Below are positions 1-13,600 of a stretch of 64,000 nt of DNA, in pieces; position 1 is the first letter of the stretch; every line of letters starts with the position of its first letter. The position numbers and the translations under genes were made by a program. Origin of the DNA: Glandiceps talaboti. Taxonomy: Eukaryota > Hemichordata > Enteropneusta > Spengelidae. The stretch lies in the NCBI RefSeq assembly GCF_964340395.1, contig NC_135566.1, positions 13,371,001-13,435,000 of the forward strand, given 5' to 3'. The notes under the pieces are model-generated. The model did not search any database. It saw only the letters and a program-made list of their open reading frames with translations, and was not told the origin of the DNA.

Positions 1-163
1 TTCATCAAAACTTTTGTTGATGTATTGGTCATTGTTTGAGATGAGTTATTTTCTAATGATGTTTATTTTGTAAAACTTCTTCCTTCATTGGCTATGGCTA
101 AATTTTAGGATGTTGTGCCTGGCAAGTCAAATTTTGATAATGATTGTATTATCATCTTTATTG

Positions 164-214
164 TCCTCCTCCTTCTCCTCCTCCTCCTCCTCCTCCTCCT
201 CCTCCTCCTCCTCC

Positions 215-306
<92 letters not shown>
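164..306 (+). repeat. Compound (TCC)n-(ATC)n microsatellite
   Basis: A TCC run at 164-214 passes directly into an uninterrupted ATC run at 216-306, followed by degenerate ATC units to about 470. The long open frames here (poly-Ser, poly-His, poly-Met) are artefacts of the repeat. Confidence 0.95.
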
Positions 307-1545
307 GTCTTTTCACTGTTGTGTCATCATCACCATTTAGTCATCATGATCATTGTCATCGTCATTATCACCGTCGCCGTCATCATCACCAGTTTGTCAT
401 CATTTTCCATTTTGTGTCATCATCATCATCGTCATCGTCATCACCATCATCATCATCCCCACCACCACTAACACAAACACCACCACTGTCATCACCATTT
501 TGTTTAAAAACCATGACATCATCAAGTTGTGAAGATTGAACAAAAGCATGATATCTGTAATTTTGATTTATTAATTAAAGTAATAATATATCTTGTGTTT
601 ATTTTGACAACATTTTGTGGCCAGTGAAATCAAGGCCCGGCTGATTGACATGTTTGTTTATTTACATGTGGTTTGTTACTTCTTGTCAATGTATTTAGTC
701 TGTAGTCCCTCTGGGAAGGTTCTGTTCAGTTTGAATTGTTGACAAAAGTATTATGTAACTATAAGAATTCTAGATCAGGTTTCTTTGTGTGTCCTAGTCT
801 CAAGAGCTCTGTCCTCAACTTACTCTGAAAAAAGAAACAATTTTAAGCAGAATTTTCTTATCAGGTTTGAGGAATAAGTAGAAGTTGAAGTGCATAAGGG
901 TGTAATTTGCTATGAAAAGTGAACTTTTATTTACATCAGTACTGGGATTTTTATGGACTGTGAAGGGAAGTTTTCTAAACCAGTATGATCTGCCACAAGG
1001 GAATCTATTAAAACAGTTAAGAAGTGTTTAGGTGGGCCCCTTGATAAATGGAGATGTGAATTGTTTGTACATAGTGTGTCACACAAGAACATCTGTAACA
1101 AGCTAATAATCTGTCTCCCAAAGTATGTGTCCTCCATTCTGGAATCCTGCAACACAAAAAACATATCAAGTAATGTTTTATGATAGGTTCTGAATTAATC
1201 ATATCATATACGACACCTGTTGTTAGCGTTTGTCAACGCTTATTTAGCGACACTGAAATGGGACTTAAGGGTCAAGGCACCCACGTAAAGGATTGGACAT
1301 ATCAATCTCATAAAGTGACATATTAATTTTCAAATCACTTTTCAAGATGCAAGACCTTCATCTAAATATCTGTTATTCGGAGATAAACAGCAAGGAATGC
1401 AGAAATGCTGTGTATGAGAGGAAGGTGGGAATTTGAGCTTGGCTCAGACTGGTCCAATGTTTTTGTTTTCAAGTGCAAATAATGATGTACTGTTGGACTT
1501 GCGAGAATGCTTAGTCTATAACTTGGGTACTGTGGTTGTTCAAAA

Positions 1546-1568
1546 TACACACACACACACACACATGC

Positions 1569-1617
<49 letters not shown>

Positions 1618-1635
1618 TACATACATACACACACA
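1546..1635 (+). repeat. (CA)n / (CATA)n microsatellite
   Basis: Alternating CA with two interruptions, ending in a short CATA tract. Confidence 0.95.
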
Positions 1636-1881
1636 GTGTACATACATGTACTATTAAAACTTCTTCAAGAGAAAACTGACATTGACACAGTTTGACATAA
1701 GTGGTTCAATCGGCACAAAGATGCTTTAGTAGTATCTGGAATTATGGTGTTTCAGAATTTTTAGTAACCAAAAAATTATGTCATAATGTCATTATTATAA
1801 CATTACATCCAAATCCTGGTGAGAACTCTTGTCTCTTGCTAAACATGATTGAACATGGAATAATCTATTTTGATATGAAAT

Positions 1882-2306
1882 AACAGTAACCTCATGAATC
1901 ACAAAAGTTACAGACTGTGCCCCTTTAATGTTTTGCTATTAGTAAACTATCTGTACATCAATATATAATCTACCGGTATGTATGGATATTTTGATACAAA
2001 AAAAGTAACCTCAAGATTTACAAAGTTACAGACTTTAATGGTGTTGCTATTAGTAAACTTTACATACATCAATTTATAATCTATGTATGAATATTTTGAT
2101 ACAAAAAAAATGTAACTTCAAGAATCCCAAAAGTTACAGACGGTGCCCCTTTAATGTGTTGCTATTAGTAAACTGTCTATACATCAATGTATAATCTATG
2201 TTTGGATATTTTGATACAACAAAAGTAACCTCAAGAATCCCAAAGTTACAGACTGTGCCCCTTTAATGTGATGCTATTAGTAAACTTTACATACATCAAT
2301 GTATAA
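1882..2306 (+). repeat. Minisatellite, four copies of an approximately 105-120 bp unit
   Basis: Four imperfect head-to-tail units each contain, in the same order, a GTAAC-TCAAG start, AGTTACAGACTGTGCCCC, TTGCTATTAGTAAACT, ACATCAAT-TATAATCTA and GGATATTTTGATACAA. The third unit and second unit carry small deletions. Confidence 0.85.
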
Positions 2307-2321
2307 AACAGAAAAAGTGTG

Positions 2322-2671
2322 AAAACTTGGAATGGTTAGAGTGTACCGGCTTTGAATCTGCAGGTTGCAGGTTCGAGCCTCGTCGCTCCTGTTTGTTTCT
2401 GAATGGCTAAAATTCCTTGGGCAAGATTTGAACCACGATTGTGCCTTAGCCAACCCAGCTGTATAATTTGGGACCTGGTAGGATAGAGGTTGCAGTGTGA
2501 ATGATTTAATCCTATAGAAGCTGCAATGAATTCTATGCTCCCCAGGGAGTTGATGAAGTAAAGGGCTTCTGTGCCACTATAGATTCATGCCAGGGGTAAT
2601 AATTGTAAAGCACTTTGAGCACAGAGTGGGAAAGTGATATATAAAAACCAACATTATTATTATTATTATTA
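2322..2671 (+). mobile_element. tRNA-derived SINE, full-length-looking copy
   Basis: The head has an A-box-like TGGTTAGAGTG (about 2334) and a near-perfect B box GGTTCGAGCC (2370-2379). An unrelated body follows, and the element ends in an (ATT)n tail. A second, 5'-truncated copy at 54592 aligns with the body and tail, which fixes the family. The tail motif TAAAGCACTTTGAGCACA lies just before the (ATT)n tract, as in SINEs that borrow a LINE 3' end. Confidence 0.85.
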
Positions 2672-3202
2672 ATATTTGATTATGTTTACTATATGGTACA
2701 TGTACAAACCAGATTTGGTATCAGAGAGAAGGGAACTGAACTTTAATCTGCTTCAGATATTGTAATTTGTATGAGCGTTATCGGAACCACACAATTCTTT
2801 TTGTTAGGCCTATTAAAGGTAACTTCACTATGATTACTGAAATTCAAATGCTTAAACATACAAACATTTTCCATGAGTACAATTCACGGGTGAATTATTC
2901 ACCCTTTCCTCCAACAGAAAAATTCATAGCAAGACAGTCTTTATTATGTAACTCTCCACAACTGTTTATGAAACTTAAAATCTACATTCATGAGAAAGTC
3001 AATTTGATAAGTTTGTGAAACGATATCATCATTACCAATCGGTTTACTTGAACCAAATTATTCCAAGCTAGCGTGCAGCACTTCGCAGATTCCAATTATC
3101 ACTTCTCAAATATTGGGAAAAAATAATGCAATCTGAAATTTCTTCATTTATGAATATTATTTTTTGTTTGTATGTGCCTTGGACTTGATTAATAATATAT
3201 CA

Positions 3203-3540
3203 TGATTTTAGAATAGATGGGGTAGGTAGATTTTTTATTTTATATTTATATATATTTTTTTTTTCATTTTTGAGTGTCTAGTTCAGATAGTTATGTTTTC
3301 CATTGTTTTCCATATGGTCTCTGTGTTATTGGTTTCTTTTCAACAGATGTACAGCCATTACAGATTGGAAGAACAGTTTTATATTGTCTTTTTAAGTTTA
3401 TGTCAGTTTTCACATTCACTGTTTCTAGCGATACTTCACAATTTTTTGTGATTTTATTATTTTTTTCTTGAATACGTTAAAAAAAAGTTTAGGGTTGCTG
3501 TGAAAAACTAGGTAGAACTAAACAATTTTTTTAGGCCTTA
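3203..3540 (+). mobile_element. MITE family A copy 1 (5' end degraded)
   Basis: Shares its body (GTGTCTAGTTCAG, CCATATGGTCTCTGTGTTAT, GATGTACAGCCATTACAGAT) and its TAGGCCTTA terminus with copies at 49563, 50660, 54243 and 56126. The 5' inverted repeat is lost here. The short open frame inside is a by-product of the repeat. Confidence 0.8.
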
Positions 3541-6500
3541 TTATATTGGAATCTATTTTTTGAAGCAACTTTGTAGCTACTCGCCACAAAATATCAATTT
3601 CTATTCTATCGTTTGAATTTAATGTAACTCATAACCATAGAATAGTGCATGGCAATGAGGAAAATACAGTGAAAATGATATGCAAGTAGGTTATGAAGTT
3701 ACTGCCCAGAAATTATTCTACAATTTTGTGTAAACTTTAATTATAGCGTAACTACCTCCCTTAGATGTCAATTCACACCTGTTTATTATAGGTGTGACTA
3801 GAATCTCATATCCATGGGAAAATAACACCACACTTTGCTTAGTTACGCTGGAGTGTTTTCCTAATCACATAAACAAAAACCACATTATCCTGGAATTCAT
3901 GCTATCATGTTAGGAAAGGAGATGAAATGGTTTCCAGGCTAAACCTAAATGTAAACAAAATAATTGAAATAAGGGATCCACATTAGTATACTGCAGCCTT
4001 GCTAGTTATGAATTTCTTTATTAAAGGACCATTCTGTGATTCCATGTGATGTGTTCAAAACTTGTATACAATAAAGACGATCTTTTACCACATTGTAGTT
4101 TTCGAAATTACAAACTTTCTGATCTTGATCAGTTTTAGAGTGTTGTTCAGGCCCATACATCGCGTTATTCAGCCCAACTCAGGCTTCTCTTTGTAAATTG
4201 GTATCTCGGATATATTGACATGTTGTATTTTACAGATTTGAACAGTTAATTGTGATATGAAATTAAGTTGTAGTGCCACTTGTACAAATGATGTAAAACA
4301 AACTAGATACATTTCTGATTGACTGAAAAATTTGTGGTATAATATGCAAAAATGTTTGGCATCTTACGGGACAGAATATAAATGTATTCGAAAGAAACAT
4401 CTTGTCTGACAAATTAATGTAGACAGTGGGCAATAAACGGTAGAGAATTTCAATTTTATTTGTGGGAATGGTGTATCTGTTTTTTCCGATAATTTTACTG
4501 TGGAATAGTTTTCTATGTGAAGGAAATACCTTCTTTGTTTATATTTTGATCATTTTAATTAAAGATGATTGTTGAAATCATATCATAAAATTGATATAAG
4601 ACAGACACCCACAGACAAAAATACTGCAAAGTATTGTGGGAAATGTGCACACAAATCAAAATGTTGGCACCTGCTTGGGGACATCTTTAAAGGGAACCAT
4701 GTCCGAGATTTTAAGTCCTGGTCATTAAAAAAATGATAATAAATTACGTTCACTTTCACTTATTTGGTCTGACTGTCTGGTAAAAGAACAATGCAGTTGT
4801 GGTGCAAATCAGAGACAACCAGGACAGGAAGTGATGTCACCGACCTAGCGTTTAGGTTACTTGATGTTTTTACAAGTAAATGTATTACTGGAAATTTTAG
4901 CTGAATATTTATTTTCACTTTTTTTTTCGCTGAAAAACAAAAATGTGAAACTCTTAAGTTGTGACTAAAATATCTCGTTGTATATGAACAGTGTACCGGG
5001 CTCTGAAATTTGTAAAAAAATTAGTCTTTGAGAACTAGTTGAAGACTGAGAAATTGCAAAAGTTTCTCGTGGTGAAAATATCTCGATTTACAGTATATGG
5101 ATGTCACCTGTTATTTCTTTAAATATTGCCATGTCCCAGTTTGACATCTTTGCTTTTAACTGCCATGCAAAAACCAAACACGGTTGTTAGTTTAATGATA
5201 GTGCTTCAAACGTGCATCTACACTGTATTCATACTTCTGAGTGAACAAAAACATAATATACTTGCACTTCAAATCCCAGATTTCGGTCCCCTAAATTGTT
5301 TTAAAAGGGCAAGGAATCGGAAAAAAAATGAATCTGTATGCAGATTAATTTAACTTCTAGCAGAACAATTTTCCCATTAGCATTTTCATGCTCCGCTGCA
5401 TAGCAAAACAATGGTGGGAAACTTCATTGCATGGAAATCACGAAATTTCATATGCTCGGTCATGTATACAATCATTTCAGAAAAATAAATTTGTTTGGAT
5501 GGGAAAATAAGAACGTGTAAAGAATCTAGCGCGTTTCCCCTTTTAACCTGTAAATGGATTCTGTACAGATTGCTTTTATTGTTTGGTTTCTATGTTCAAT
5601 TGTTTGTGCTCATAAACTCCTTGCTGTCATTCATTAACCTTTGTTTAGTGAACTATTGAATAAACCAACACTCCTCCCAAAATTAGTTGTATTATATTGT
5701 AAACACACAAAGAAATTTTTTACACTGCTGTGTTGGTCGACTTTCGGGTTATAGTGGTGTGTGTCTATGGTTCTCTAAGTTTGGTTGAGGTACGGTTGGC
5801 TCACTGGTTTGAGTTTGGTGTAAAGAGTTGGGGTCGAAGGATTGGTGTCGTCTGCCAAACTGAGGTCTTGTTTTTTCCGTCAGTTTGTAACTCAAGATCA
5901 TGACAGCAATACTTGGGCACACAGATTTATATCACTGTACTGAGACTTGAATTGTGGCTTGAGTCGCGTCGGCAGTTGGGTCAGTTGTACATGTATTTTG
6001 TACATGTTGTATGCAACATATACTTATCCTATAGTACAACAAGGTAATTTGAATAATTGTCATGTTCGCTGTAAGTTTTTTTTATCTATACCCATTCAGG
6101 TATTTTCGTCTTTGTCACTTCATATCTTTCACCAGAGTTTCTTTTATGTGGCATTTATTTGTTAAAAAGTAGAATGTTTCCAATGATTTTCACAGAAACA
6201 TTTGGCAACGATTTTGTATGTTTTGGTATATGACTCATAAAAGTGCATCTCTTTCCTTCATTTTTGGCTTTTCTACCAAAAGTATAAAATTTTACCTCTC
6301 AGTACTCTTAGCAATAGTAAACATTAACATACTCTGTTGCTTACCTACAGACATTTGCTTGTCTCATGTCAACTTGTGCATCGTTTTGAAGAATGTTAGT
6401 TTGAAGTAAAATTTGAAGTTGTAAAAATCTCCATTGAAAAACAGCAATATTGTATTTTGTGCATTTGGTGAAAATGAGAACATCACAGTGTATAAATCCA

Positions 6501-7482
6501 AATCATCTTGAAGTTTCAAAACATTGTATTTTTTCTCCCAAATTTGTTAGTTTTCAGTAGTTCCTAGATCAATACCAATAATTTTCATATAAGAATGAAG
6601 TTGAGAGAATATATTAAATTGTTGAATTCATGAAAACAAAGTAAAAACAAAGAAAAACAGAAACTATGGAATAGAATACTACACTGTCCTAGATTATTCT
6701 ATGTTAGTGAATTTCATCAGTAGTCCGCCTCTCTCCAAGTGTAGTCCATCAAAGTTTCATTTTTGAAATTCCTTCGTCGGATCTGAAACATGTTTTTCAA
6801 ATTGCTTAAAGTTTTTCAACAATTCATTTATTTTAGTGATGAATTTTTCTATCTTTAAAATATGGATTTTTCATGTAAATATTCTAAACAAAAGTTAAAT
6901 GTACATAAATTTATGTTTGATAACAATTTGGATATGTATTTTCTACTCATGTCAGGCAGGCGTTGTTTACAACAGATGTTTTGTGTGGAGATATTTTGAT
7001 TTCTTTTAAATTTGAAATTTATAATCAGTTTGGACTGACTGTGCTGGTGTTGTTTGAAAATGAAATGAGGCCACCATGATATCTCAGCCTCATTTGCAAG
7101 GACTTCAATGCCAAGATATTTTGTGATCAAAATATCTAAAAATTGATAATCCGAAATTTTTTGATGTGTGTATGAATAGTTAATTGAAGTGGTTCAAAGT
7201 AAAGAATTATTGAAAATTGATGATGTTGGAATGGTTTGAGTTTCTAGGCCATCGTATTAACATAGAAAGACATATCTGGAAGTCACTGTCCCTTTATAAG
7301 TCTGACCCGTTCATAGCAGAAATTCCTGATAACATTTTTGCGTGTGTCATATGGGTCTTCTATCACACAGCCTATTTCAAGCAGGCCTTCACGCATCAAG
7401 AGACAGACTTGTGTTGTTTTTTTCTCTCTCTCTCTCTGAGTTCCTGCTGAATAATGTGTGTCCATATTTTTTTCTGGAACAG

Positions 7483-7638
7483 ACCGAGAGACACAGGCAA
7501 CAAAGGCAAGGACAAGGGGAAACCAAGGAGCAGTCCCAGGGGGAACCGCACAAGGAAGTAAATAGCAGCGACTCTAGCAGTGACATGGCACCGACACCCA
7601 TTGAAGAGATCGAAGATGAGGGAGAGTTGGAGAAAATG
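7483..7638 (+). CDS. SMTN: Smoothelin exon: acidic leader and start of smoothelin domain
   Basis: 52 codons between TTCTGGAACAG and GTAGGC, phase 0 at both ends. Encodes a Gln/Glu-rich segment, then MAPTPIEEIEDEGELEKM, the first helix of the smoothelin domain. It joins in frame to the next exon's LDAATDFDERR. Confidence 0.85.
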
Positions 7639-10600
7639 GTAGGCAGTAAAGAATGTGAATCTGTAATGGTCTTTGAGTTTTGTGTGTGTGTATGTGTGTG
7701 GACTGCACTACCAGGGACATTCCTTCAGTCTGTGGTCTCTCTAGATATTATCTTACAATGCCCAATGCTAGACACCTCTAAAAATTAAATGAGATGGAAG
7801 ATAATTTTTAAAAGTACTCACTGGATTTTTAATCCCCAAAAATTGTTCTTTTCCCTTGCAGACAACAATTGCTTATCATGAATTTGTCCTAAAGTACCAT
7901 AATAGCCCCCCCCCCCCCCATCTCTCCAAAGCCTTGAATGTGTTCATTTTCGCCAGAAGTCAAGTTGCCCAGTCCTTGTGATCATGAAAAACTGCAGCAT
8001 AACTCTAGTGATATAAACATCTCCTATATAGCTCCCATGACACAACAAACTCACTTGCGCATTCCACACAATATTTCCAAATTTTGCTAAAAATTTTAAT
8101 TCAATTGTTTTTAAAATATTTTCATTAACACATCAAAAAATGGACTCAAATTGTCAGGAAAGTTAATAAAAATATTTGCATTGTTGTGATTTCTTGCTTT
8201 TAAGAAGTTATAAACCAGATATTTTAGCACTCAGAAAGGCATCAATATTATCAAAAGTAACTCCTTTAAATCTGACCTCACTGGTTAAAATCACAAAATA
8301 TTGACAGATTAGTTCAAATAAAAAATAGTGTTTGTTTCCGATAACCCGACTGACCCTAGTTTAAGCCTTTCCAATGCTAAACATTTTTTAAAACATTTAA
8401 AACAAAAAGATACAAAATTCTTTGTCTTCTTGTCCTTCATGCATGTTTGTTTTCTTTACCCAGTGATGTATGTACATATTTCATCAAAGTGCGTCACAGA
8501 AAGTATTCTGATCAATATTTCATTTATTTTTGGGGCGAAGCAATTAAAAAAGTAAACATAAAATAAAATGAAATAAAATAAAATAAAATAAAATAAAATA
8601 AAATAAAATTCCAACCTACCTACCTACCCTATTTTCTGGAGTCTTGTTATCGGAAACACACAATTATATTTTCCCCCACCTTATTATAGAAATGTTGTTG
8701 TTAAGTTTGTAAATGTTTTGGTGAGTTGTGTCTATAACATTGTGGCTGATTTGTTGGAATATATTTGGTTTATTTTGGCAGCTTGATGCAGCAACAGATT
8801 TTGATGAGAGAAGGAAAATTAGAACACAACTCAGAGATGTGAGAAGGAAACGGAGAGGTAGGTCTTACTATGTGTTATTTACATCAGTGCTCAGTTCAAC
8901 ACTACTGTTATTTGTTGGATTGATTCTTATCATGTATTGCCAGATATCCCTATTAGAATAGAATATTCATTTAGTGTGTTAAAGGCCTGGGATTCAATCC
9001 CAGGTTCTCACCATAAGTGTTATCTTATCAGTCGTTGAAACTTAGTAATATGCTAATAGTGCCAACGTGAATGATTCGATAATTATGATTTTTTGGTACG
9101 GCAGAATTTCAGAAAAAAGGCACGTATGTAAACCTGTCAACTCTATAGATAGGAGATTTTGCACTTAATTCAAGGCATAAGTCAATATAAATTTGATGCT
9201 ACTTAAAAAATGATGGCTGAAGTTGGTCCATGTTTCCTAATATCTCGTTAACTTTGCCAGAATCTGGAAGAGGACTTGAAATTAATGTTTTCAGTCTTCT
9301 ATTATCAAAATCTGTTGTCAGATTTCAGAATATTTCAAAATATTAATTTTTTTGTTCAAATAGAACCAGACTACGATTTATTCTGACTACAGACCGTTGA
9401 TGTTTTTGTTATGTAGCAAATATTTTCACCCACTGAAATCTGACCTTTGACCAAATTATATTAATAAAGATTTTTGTTCTGCATATAAATACCACGAATA
9501 TCATTTTGTTTTAATAAACAATCTGAGGAATATTTTGTGGCGAGTGTCAATCTAAATGTCAGCAAACAGTTTACCAGCAGTCAAAGAGTGCAACTTGAAA
9601 ATTGATTGATTCTTTGGCAAATTGTACACTTCTGTAAGCAGTTTGCATTTTGACTTTTATATAAAAAACGTATACAAATTCTTTCAATAATTAGTCTTAA
9701 CTAATTAGTTAAGTGTGTATACCCTAGAAATAGTGCATCAGGCGTTGAACTGTTGAACAATATAAAACCTATTTCCTAAAACTGACAAAGAAATTGTGCT
9801 ATAAAATTGTCCCTCTTGTCAAAGTGGAACTGTGTACCCTGTCTGTCATATTCACAGAAATTTTAAGAAACTAAATAAGTGGAAATTTTCTTGATAATTT
9901 TCTGACTGTGTGATAGTGTGTCAGGCTGTGAACTGTTGAACATGCTAAAAAAAATAGTTTGCTAAAAGTGATACGTTAATTGCACCATAAAATTGGCCCT
10001 CTTTTCAAAGTGGAACTATGTACCCTGCTTTTCATATTCAAAGGAAATTGAAGAAACAAAAAAAAAAAATTGGAAGTTTTCTCAACAATTTTCGGACTGT
10101 GTGAATAACAAGAAATTCTCTGATATATCAAATAATAGTGAAGAACCCAACACAACACAGACAACAACTGTACAATATTCAACACCCTGGGGAGGAATTA
10201 CTGATAAAATTTAGAGACACATTGGTGACATTTCTGAAGCTGGTGATTCACCAATGAACACTTTTTTTATGACAGGAAGGAGCTCTTGAAGAATTTCAAG
10301 CACTTACACCCAAAATTATGGTGTAATATTTATTTTGGTCTGTAATGTTTATAAAATAAGTAACTGTTGATCTGCTTGAATTCTTGCTTTTCCCTGCAAA
10401 AAACGGTGCAAAAGTATGACAGAATTGAACAGTGGTGGCGCTCTTCAATTTGAAGCAGACCCACGACTACAAAGAAATGACCAAAGACGTTGTCTGTCAT
10501 GTATAAAAAGCACCAGAAAATAAATACATCAAATGTAACTGCTGAGGGCGCTCTTCAGGTACATAGTACTTATCACAGTCTTCAGAAGAATGTCACCGAT

Positions 10601-13600
10601 GAAATACGTTGAACGTCATCTGAGAATGTTACGTGAAATTAAAATTTGTGGTTTTTTTTTATAAAAATATGTTATTGAAAGAGCTTTTTACAGAATTTTT
10701 GAAGTGACCATTAACCTTACAATAAAAATAGGCATTATGATAAGGCAAACAAAGTTCTGCTTTGAAATATTTTGAAAATTTTGTTTTTTTCGAGTCTGGA
10801 ACATGCACCCAGGACTTGAATGCACAAGTTCAAAATTTGAGTAATGTATAGACCGATAGATTCATGAGTTGTAGGCACACACCACATTGCTGTCAATACA
10901 ACAATGCCTGGAGGACAAACAGCTGACATCAAATATTTCACAAGTGTACATGGTTTATGTTTGACTATTACATTTTTTCACAGAGGAAAGAGACAGAAAA
11001 ATGGCAGAAAGGGAGAGAGCAAGAGAGATTGAAAAAAAAGAGAGAATGGCAGCTGCAGACAAGAGACGCATAGAGAAATTGGGTGCTGGTCTTGCGAATA
11101 AAGCATCACTGACTTCTTCGACTACGACTTCTACGTCCTCTACAAACAAAAATGACAACACAACCAATAAGACCATCACCGCCAACACAGACAAGAATGC
11201 TAACACCACAGTAAGCACCACCAAAGATTCAACTCCATCCAAATCAGTTACCACGACAACAGAGAAGAAGACGGACGGAGGAACTACCATGCAGAAGACA
11301 ACAACTGTTACAGAAAGCAAAGGTATGTACCCGTTAACTCTGTGAAGTTAAGATGTGAGCCCTCTATGTCTGTGTCAATAATTTTTTTTCCCCCAGGTGG
11401 ATTGTTTTTCAGGCATGCATTTATCCACCCCGTCATGTAGTTCCTGAGGTAGAATGGGTAATGTGTATGCAATAAATAGTAACTGACTGGAAGAAATTCA
11501 ACAATTTCACCCTTCAGTATGCTCCTCAAATTTGTTGGACAAAATTTTGTCGTATTGTGACCATGGATTGCTCTTCATTTTATTTTGAAAGAACAAGCGA
11601 TACTTTTACAGCTAATACAGGGACTGGATGACAGAACATAACATATACATTTAATGTTCAACGTTGATCTTTTTGCAAGTTGGCTAGACAAGAATATTTG
11701 TATTGCTGACCACAGCAGGATTGGGACTGAAGAGGGTCTGGTTATACATTCATTCACCTTTTGAAATGTCCATCAGTAACAATCAATGTTGTGTTGTCAT
11801 GGCACATCTATCGAGTAACACAACAACCTATTCTTGCAAAATGATCAACTTTGATCAAAGATTCATAAAATAATGTATAAATGTTTTGTTAAGTCTTTTT
11901 GGCAAACACTGTCTGTTTTAGCTGTAATTTCATTTCAATCCTAAGCACATTTTCATAAAAATAGGTTTGCATAAGTTTTATTGGATATTGTGTATATATT
12001 GTTAATGTTGATATTGCATGTAGCTAACTTTGTTTTTGAGATGAGCCCGAATATCCTTTCCACAAGAATGCATGCCTTCAGAAAAATTGTCTCAAAAATT
12101 TTTAATTTAAGAAGTTCATGGTGACTTTGGAAATGAACTTTCATGGTGACTTTGGAAATGTGTTAATCATATAGCATAGGCATGTGTACATTTGGATGAT
12201 CCAAATCTTTCAGTGTATTTTACTCCTACCCTAATACAAATCATTCCCTCCTTCCCCCCAACCCCCACCCCCACATGCCAGCTCAAGGAGAGAGTTTCAT
12301 AGTATTAATGTACTGACGTGGATGTGCATGATAGTCTAAAAAAGTTCATGTAATGCATGATTCATCCATAGACAGCGGATCCAGATCTAGGATGGTTGAA
12401 GAGAAGACTGTTATAAGTTCCTCAGGTAATATTACTTTAAAAAGAGAGTGAAAAAATCGCATACAAAAAAAATTCACTCAATCATAGATTTGAAAGTACG
12501 TGGTTTGATTCACTTGTACTCTGGTGTGGTGAGTTGTATTATAAAGATTGCTAATTGCATCTTGAATTATCAATGGATGTACATTTTATTTCTGTGCAAA
12601 TTCTGGAAAGACATGGGCTTGATTTTAATGTATGTAGCAAACCCCCACATAGCTAACCTTGAAATGGAAATTCACTTCATATTGCCTATAATAGAAATAT
12701 TCATTAAATGGCCTTCCATTTCAAAATGGCTGCCTCAATTTGGACCATTCTGATTGATCGATGAGTTGTAGGATAATGGCATTTTGCGATCATGTGAGGG
12801 CAGACTACATACACAAAAAAACAGACCAGTGTCATCAAGGGTTCGTGTATAGAATAATATGATAACTTAAAAATAATTCACTATTATGTGTTGAATTTGG
12901 ACTTGACAAGTTCTTTGCTGTGGATCAATTGCTGATTATCGATTGGCTCGGATATTGTGTTCCTATTTTATGATTGGGTGTCTTGCCTGACAAAACTTGT
13001 ACAAATACAATTATGGTGCAGATTCATGTGTGCAGATTAATAGTTACAGATAAATATAAACTTTTGTACTGCACCAAAATACTTCTATAATTCAAAGACA
13101 CGGGCTGATAACACTTTACCACATTTTTGGGGCAATATTTTGAAGTCACGCATGCGTAAACAACGCACGGCTTCACACCCCTGAAGAGGAACTGAGGACT
13201 CAGGTTGTTGAAATCTAGGATTTATCCATTCAGTATTTTAGTGCAGTACAAAGTTTACATTTTTTTGTTAATAATCATTCGATCTTTGGTGACATGTTTT
13301 ATTTTGAGTTGTTGTGTTTTAATCAAAAATGGATGCCAAAATGAAATGGTAGACTTTGGTGTTGTTTCAGTATTTATTTGTGGTGGTTTCTTTATTTAAA
13401 AACTAACACTTGTGAAAACGTGATTTGATTACTTAATTACCTCTTTATGTATAAGCTTTCTCAATAAATGTTTTATTGCTACTTTAAGTTTTGACACCTA
13501 ATGTTTTCAAAACAAGCTACTAAATTGTTTGTGCACCTTTAAATTAAGTAAAAATGGTAGCTAAAACAAAAGTAATTGGCCCTTGCTTGCACAAGGGCGC

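Larger units (their letters stand above)
1..7482. other. Upstream/intronic region of the smoothelin gene; no exon recognised
   Basis: No coding exon could be supported here. The stretch holds a TCC/ATC microsatellite, a CA/CATA microsatellite, a four-copy minisatellite, a tRNA-derived SINE and one MITE copy (each listed separately). The first smoothelin exon found starts in open phase 0 without an initiator, so upstream exons must exist here or before the window. Confidence 0.6.

Noticed and set aside
105-539. Long overlapping frames of poly-Ser, poly-His, poly-Ile and poly-Met
   Set aside because: Pure translation of the TCC/ATC microsatellite in several frames; no non-repetitive coding sequence.
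2322-2420. A tRNA gene at the B box GGTTCGAGCC
   Set aside because: No acceptor stem or cloverleaf can be drawn; it is the head of the SINE.
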